Positions 6,592-10,002 of a stretch of DNA of 10,002 bases are shown here, piece after piece. The stretch covers positions 1 to 10,002 of the forward strand of contig JAVBJW010000048.1 of the NCBI GenBank assembly GCA_031546805.1, in the 5' to 3' direction. Source of the stretch: Mesenet sp031546805. Its GTDB lineage: Bacteria > Pseudomonadota > Alphaproteobacteria > Rickettsiales > Anaplasmataceae. Under the pieces are notes generated by a model that worked only from the letters and a program-made list of their open reading frames with translations, did not search any database and had not been told where the DNA came from. A program made the translations under genes and the position numbers. Numbering within the stretch: position 1 is the first letter of the stretch; each line of letters starts with the position of its first letter.

Positions 6592-6930
6592 GTGGTTTAT
6601 GACAACAACAATGTTTTTGCTAAAATACTGAGATTGGAGCTGCCGTGCAAGAAAGTATATGAAGACGATACGGTTCTTGCTTTTCATGACGTACATCCAG
6701 AAGCTTCTGTACATATCTTAGTAATACCAAAAGATAATTTTACTTCCTTTGATGATTTTATATCGTTATCAACTGATGTTCTACATTTTTTCCAAGTAGT
6801 TAAAAAAATTACACATGAATATAATTTAGATACAACAGGATATAGACTAATTACCAATCATGGCAGAGATGGAGGGCAGATAATACCACACTTTCATATG
6901 CATATTTTAGGTGGTAAAAATTTAGAATAA
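6592..6930 (+). CDS. HIT-family nucleotide hydrolase/transferase (HinT-like)
   Basis: Histidine-triad proteins cleave nucleoside phosphoramidates or related nucleotide conjugates in the cytoplasm. The 112-residue protein has the full fold pattern: FAKILRLELPCKKVYEDD at the N terminus, LAFHDVHPEASVHILVIPK in the middle, and the catalytic HFHMH triad (His100, His102, His104) near the C terminus, preceded by NHGRDGGQIIP. The length is normal for HinT. The start is GTG at 6592: no in-frame ATG precedes conserved sequence, and AGGA (6584-6587) lies four bases upstream. That ribosome binding site overlaps the TAG stop of the repeat-protein gene six bases away, so the two are likely translated from one mRNA. 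The exact substrate cannot be read from sequence. Confidence 0.9.
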   Translation: MVYDNNNVFAKILRLELPCKKVYEDDTVLAFHDVHPEASVHILVIPKDNFTSFDDFISLSTDVLHFFQVVKKITHEYNLDTTGYRLITNHGRDGGQIIPHFHMHILGGKNLE

Positions 6931-6961
6931 AGCAATTAAGTGCATGCTTTATCCAACAAGC

Positions 6962-6983
6962 TTATAGCACTATGTAGCTATAA
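6962..6983. other. Perfect 7-bp inverted repeat between HIT gene and tRNA-Leu
   Basis: TTATAGC (6962-6968) and GCTATAA (6977-6983) flank an 8-base loop. It lies 13 bases past the tRNA 3' end (reading leftward) and 32 bases past the HIT stop (reading rightward). No T run follows on either strand, so it is not a classical intrinsic terminator. It may be an RNA-processing or 3'-end stabilising hairpin for either transcript. Confidence 0.4.
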
Positions 6984-6995
6984 CGCCGAGCCAAG

Positions 6996-7079
6996 TGCGG
7001 ATAGAGGGACTTGAACCCCCATAAGTTTTATCTTACCAGGACCTAAACCTGGCGCGTCTACCAATTTCGCCATATCCGC
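6996..7079 (-). tRNA. tRNA-Leu (anticodon UAG)
   Basis: Reading leftward from 7079 the 84-base sequence folds as a class II tRNA. The acceptor stem GCGGATA pairs with TATCCGC. The D arm contains AAATTGGTAGA. The anticodon stem CCAGG/CCTGG encloses loop TTTAGGT, anticodon TAG. A long variable arm (TAAGATAAAACTTA) is typical of tRNA-Leu, and the T arm has GGGTTCAAGTCCC (T stem GGGG-G region with the TTCAA loop). The discriminator is A, as required for leucine. The CCA end is not encoded. It reads CUN leucine codons and lies opposite to both flanking genes. Confidence 0.96.
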
Positions 7080-7161
7080 ATCTTATCAAATGAGTTATAT
7101 TTTAGTTTATATGATATAAGCATTCTTTGATTTTAGCAACAAAGTTTAAATTTACCTAATG

Positions 7162-7191
7162 TTAGACTATAGCTTAATATTTAAGTATACT
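7162..7191 (+). promoter_or_regulatory. Candidate promoter of the dolP-like/gshB unit
   Basis: TATACT (7186-7191) matches five of six positions of a -10 box. TTAGAC (7162-7167), a weak -35, lies 18 bases upstream. It is the best pair in the 145 bases between the tRNA gene and the ATG at 7225. Confidence 0.3.
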
Positions 7192-7224
7192 ATATTCTTA
7201 AGTTATTTTTTTAATTAAGTGATA

Positions 7225-7803
7225 ATGAAAGTAATTATTAATCTACTATTGGCTGCTTTAATAATAAGCCAAAACGGGTGCATTCCTATGTTAATTGGCA
7301 CTGCTTTTTCCACAGCAACTGCAGTTAGCATGCAAGATAAGTCTTTAGGCACTACTATAGATGATGCTACAATTATGATTAGGATAAATAAAGAGCTCTT
7401 AAATTATAATCTCTTCTCATCTGTCAAAGTAAAAGTAAATGAAGGGAGAGTATTGTTACTAGGAAATGTAGATTCAAGCGAAAAACAAATTATAGCAGAA
7501 AAGGCTGCTTGGGGTCAAAGGGGAGTAAAAGAAGTTATCAATAAAATAAACATTAAGCTAACTGATAATTCTTCTATTGCTGATGTTACTAAAGATAGCT
7601 TAATTACAGCAGAAATTAAAGCAAAAATTTTAGCAAGAAAAAACATAAAATCAGTAAACTATAGCGTCAACACAGTAGATAACATAGTTTACTTGATGGG
7701 AATAGCTCAAAACAGCAAAGAGTTAAATGAGGTTATTGCAACCGCTCGAGGAATTAAAGGAGTGAAACAAGTTATTAGCTATGTAAGATTTCGAGATAAT
7801 TAG
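7225..7803 (+). CDS. DolP-like lipoprotein with two BON domains
   Basis: This predicted envelope lipoprotein (192 residues) resembles E. coli DolP (YraP), an outer-membrane-associated BON protein that helps keep the outer membrane intact. It has a short hydrophobic signal (residues 3-14), and Cys19 in SQNGC as the likely lipidation site, although Q-N-G at -3 to -1 is an unusual lipobox. The following TAFSTATAVSMQDKSLGTTI mirrors the DolP segment before its first domain. BON1 covers about 45-112 (ATIMIRINKELL, VLLLGNVDS, GVKEVINKI) and BON2 about 121-190 (LITAEIKAKIL, IVYLMGIAQ, IKGVKQVISYV). BON domains bind phospholipid. The ATG at 7225 is preferred over GTG at 7219 because it starts the signal with MK. 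The gene ends nine bases before gshB, implying one operon. Confidence 0.85.
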   Translation: MKVIINLLLAALIISQNGCIPMLIGTAFSTATAVSMQDKSLGTTIDDATIMIRINKELLNYNLFSSVKVKVNEGRVLLLGNVDSSEKQIIAEKAAWGQRGVKEVINKINIKLTDNSSIADVTKDSLITAEIKAKILARKNIKSVNYSVNTVDNIVYLMGIAQNSKELNEVIATARGIKGVKQVISYVRFRDN

Positions 7804-7811
7804 GGTAAAAT

Positions 7812-8741
7812 ATGTCACTTAAGATTGCATTTCAAATGGATGAACATGTGAATTTTCATAATGATACTACTGTTATACTTATGAAAGAGGCCCAAAAAAG
7901 AGGGTACTTAACGTTTTTTTATACACCGGACAAGCTATCTCTTAAAAATAACGATCCAATTGCATCAGCTAAAATAGTCACCGTTGATGATTTGAAGTTC
8001 AATTTTTCTGCAAACAAGGTCATCTCTCTGAATGAAATGGATGTTGTGTTTATAAGACAAAATCCACCTTTTAATATGCGTTATATCACTTCAACTTATA
8101 TCTTAGAGAAGGTGAATGCATTAGTCATAAACAATCCCATAGAAATAAGAAATTGCCCAGAGAAATTATTAATATCATATTTTCCTGAGTTTACTTTACC
8201 AACTCTCATAACGGAGGATTTAGTAGCTATCGAGAATTTTTATTCTGAGTATCAAGATATAATTTTAAAACCTCTATATAGTTATGGTGGAAATGATGTA
8301 TTGAGAATAAATGACAATAATATAAATATTGAAATTATATCACAACTTATGATTGAAAAATACAAATGTCCTGTTATTGCACAGTTATTTTGTAATAATA
8401 TAAGTAAAGATAAAAGAATTCTATTGCTCGATGGTAAGCCAATTGGAGCAATGAAGCGTGTTCCAAACTCAAGTAAAGAAATAAGAACAAATATGTGTCT
8501 TGGTGCAAGTGTGAGTAATGTAGAATTAAATGATAGAGATCACGATATATGTGCTGCAGTGGGACCAGAGCTTAAAAATAGGGGTTTATTATTTACTGCA
8601 ATAGATATAATAGATAATTTCCTATTAGAAATTAACATTACTTCTCCCACAGGAATAGCTGAAGTGAATAAATTGTATAATTTATCTCTTCAAGAGACTC
8701 TTTGGAATTGTTTTGAAGAAAAAATACAGAAAAGTTTGTAG
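7812..8741 (+). CDS. gshB: Glutathione synthetase
   Basis: GshB is an ATP-grasp enzyme that joins gamma-glutamylcysteine and glycine to make glutathione in the cytoplasm. The 309 residues cover the full bacterial enzyme (usually about 315). Family landmarks in order are VVFIRQNPPFNMRYI, ALVINNPIEIRNCPEKL, FPEFTLPTLIT, ILKPLYSYGGNDVLR (Lys153 of the ATP site and the glycine loop), KDKRILLLDGKP, GLLFTAIDII and EINITSPTGIAEV (metal and substrate binding, around Glu273). The Tyr in KPLY is seen in alphaproteobacterial enzymes as I recall them. Two loops differ from the usual pattern: SYGG where GMGG or GHGG is normal, and NMCLGAS where N-A-GG-R is normal. The ribosome binding site AGGG (7802-7805) overlaps the upstream stop, six bases from the ATG. 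No terminator is evident afterwards. Confidence 0.95.
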   Translation: MSLKIAFQMDEHVNFHNDTTVILMKEAQKRGYLTFFYTPDKLSLKNNDPIASAKIVTVDDLKFNFSANKVISLNEMDVVFIRQNPPFNMRYITSTYILEKVNALVINNPIEIRNCPEKLLISYFPEFTLPTLITEDLVAIENFYSEYQDIILKPLYSYGGNDVLRINDNNINIEIISQLMIEKYKCPVIAQLFCNNISKDKRILLLDGKPIGAMKRVPNSSKEIRTNMCLGASVSNVELNDRDHDICAAVGPELKNRGLLFTAIDIIDNFLLEINITSPTGIAEVNKLYNLSLQETLWNCFEEKIQKSL

Positions 8742-8810
8742 AATATATTTTTGCTCTATCATCCATTTTTATTGATTAGTAAGCTTGTCATGTACTTGGA
8801 GGTTAATTGG

Positions 8811-9159
8811 ATGAGTTTGAATTAAAGCCTCCAGCTGAACGATCTGTCGTAACGCTGATTGAAGCTTAGATGAGAGAGAAAGTAGAGCAGATGTAGAGAA
8901 AAGATTTAAGATAAGACAAACAACATTATATGAATGGCAGGTAAAGAAACAGGATGTAGAAAAAGCCGTAAAATATAATCATAAAATTATTGACTGTTTA
9001 CTGAATTTGCGAAAAAACACTAATCAGACAGAGATAGCTGAACTATAGGATGGGCAAATCAATAAACAAACTATTCATCGTGCCAGCAAGAACATTGGGT
9101 TTACGAAAAAAAAGATCTTTAAACCCCAACCAAGTATTAGAAAAAGCTGGAAGTGGTAG
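8811..9159 (+). pseudogene. IS630-family transposase remnant, N-terminal half
   Basis: Stitching frames gives a recognisable IS630-type N terminus. GGAGG (8798-8802) lies eight bases before ATG 8811 (MSLN). A shift leads to KPPAERSVVTLIEA (about 8828-8872), then a TAG stop and a shift near 8875-8881 to SRADVEKRFKIRQTTLYEWQ, the helix-turn-helix. The same frame continues through NQTEIAEL, a second TAG (9046-9048), and INKQTIHRASKNIGFTKKK, the second helix-turn-helix segment that precedes the catalytic domain in this family. The TAG at 9157-9159 ends the recognisable part; the DDE catalytic half is missing. At least two frameshifts and two internal stops make it non-functional. It is followed within about 40 bases by an IS982-type remnant, which probably replaced or cut the rest. 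Confidence 0.78.
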
Positions 9160-9200
9160 GGTAAACTCTGAAAACATTTGAAAATTATAAGAGGTTGCCA

Positions 9201-9583
9201 ATGAATAAAAATATAACAGTTGCCTTGTGGATGATTTTTGTAAAACTATTGACTTGCAGACTATCAAACGTCAAGAAACCCTCAAGAACGCAAGAAATAT
9301 TTATTGGATTACTATAATGTAACTATATAAAAACTTTAAATCTTTTTATTTATTTCCTCTGTACAAATCAGAATTTCCAAAACTGCCATCGTATACCAGA
9401 TTTATTGCTTTAAAAGCACGAATTTTGTGGTATTTAGTATTGCTTTTGCAATGGTTTCGTGGACAAGCAAAAAATACCTGGATATCGTATATAGATGGAT
9501 TGCCATTTGTTATGCAAAAAGAATTTCGAGAAACAAAAGCCCCCAATTCAAAAGATAGAGAAGAGATAAAAAACATGATGTAG
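9201..9583 (+). pseudogene. IS982-family transposase remnant, N-terminal half
   Basis: ATG 9201 starts MNKNITV. After a frameshift near 9225, VDDFCKTID (from 9227) matches the N-terminal motif of IS982 transposases. The frame passes a TAA at 9320-9322, with sequence apparently lost just before it, then reads YKNFKSFYLFPLYKSEFP, KLPSYTRFIALKARILWYL and TWISYIDG; the family pattern is YFP-LVSYNRFVEL followed by GISFIDS, so the Asp of YIDG is the first catalytic residue. Another shift near 9508 gives CYAKRISRNK, corresponding to the CHNKRISSNK segment. Recognisable sequence stops by about 9558-9583. The remaining DDE domain is absent, so the copy is dead. An antisense open frame here (9576-9346) has no protein character of its own. 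Confidence 0.78.
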
Positions 9584-9607
9584 AATGGAAATTTTAGCAG
9601 AGTAAAA

Positions 9608-10002
9608 ATGGGAATCAGTTACGAAAAAATAGCAAATACATTTTGAGACAACTGACAGGCTTAAAAGAAATCGAATTTCAAGAAATAGTAGAAAAAGCGA
9701 GGTCAGAGTGTGGAAAGTGGAAAAACAGCTATGGAAGAAAATCTCACATTAAAACGTTAGAAGACAAAATTTTATGTGTGCTAATATACTACCGAACGTA
9801 TATAACGCATCCATTTTTGGGCTACTTATTTAATTTACACAATTCAAATATTTGCCGGTTACAGAAAAAAATGGTTAGCGAAAAAAATCACGATCACAAA
9901 ACCAGAAAAAATATTTTGGTAGATGTGACAGAATCACCGACACAGCGGCCAAAAGACAGTAAAAAACGGAAGAAATCATACTCAGATAAAAAGAAAACAA
10001 CT
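9608..10002 (+). pseudogene. IS5-family transposase remnant, runs off the window
   Basis: ATG 9608 begins MGISYEKIANT. A shift near 9640 leads to LRQLTGLKEIEFQEIVEK, the typical start of one group of IS5-type transposases. YGRKSHIKTLEDKILCVLI and YYRTYITHPFLGYLFNLHNS follow and match the family's helix-turn-helix region. Near 9865-9872 the homologous frame changes to WLAKKITITKPEKI, and near 9905-9918 it returns to ILVDVTESPTQRPKDSKKR, where D (9922-9924) is the first DDE aspartate. The long open frame from 9598 to the window end therefore passes through a shifted, non-homologous stretch between two compensating changes. At least three frame changes argue for a pseudogene. It starts within 30-50 bases of the IS982 remnant. 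The 3' part lies outside the window. Confidence 0.75.

Noticed and set aside
9043..9576. Two antisense open frames over the transposase remnants (9267-9043 and 9576-9346)
   Set aside because: Their translations look random, while the plus strand shows recognisable IS630 and IS982 motifs in the same DNA.
8742..10002. A new mobile or defence system in the right-hand region
   Set aside because: All readable pieces belong to known transposase families and are broken; no other coding frame is supported.

Overview
The window looks like a chromosomal segment of Wolbachia or a close relative in the Rickettsiales. It is strongly AT-rich, has alphaproteobacterial-type housekeeping proteins, small tightly packed operons, and a tail of decayed insertion sequences. 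The assignment rests on gene content and protein character only; no database search was possible.

Layout. Positions 1-122 form an island of about 50% G+C inside DNA that is otherwise roughly a quarter G+C. It has several hairpins and is followed by a terminator-like hairpin with a T run, so it is probably the 3' part of a structured RNA gene that begins before the window. A long AT-rich spacer leads to rpmJ (ribosomal protein L36, 488-616, plus strand). Facing it is a compact minus-strand cluster of five overlapping genes (2517 down to 739) for subunits of an Mrp/Mnh-type cation/proton antiporter: F, G, a protein equal to the C-terminal end of MrpA, B and C. Upstream of it on the same strand is mutS (5122-2699), the DNA mismatch-recognition ATPase.

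A 155-base divergent region separates mutS from a plus-strand gene (5278-6585) for an acidic, repeat-containing protein of unknown function, a possible host-interaction protein. A GTG-started HIT-family nucleotide hydrolase gene follows six bases later. A tRNA-Leu(UAG) gene lies on the minus strand (7079-6996). Next, on the plus strand, is a two-gene unit: a DolP-like double-BON lipoprotein (7225-7803) and glutathione synthetase gshB (7812-8741).

From about 8800 to the right edge the DNA is a graveyard of three different transposase remnants, all plus strand and all broken by stops and frameshifts: IS630-type, then IS982-type, then IS5-type, the last running off the window. I see no CRISPR array, prophage module or new defence system. 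The least explained items are the GC-rich RNA island, the repeat protein, the paired repeats in the rpmJ leader, and the incomplete Mrp gene set.
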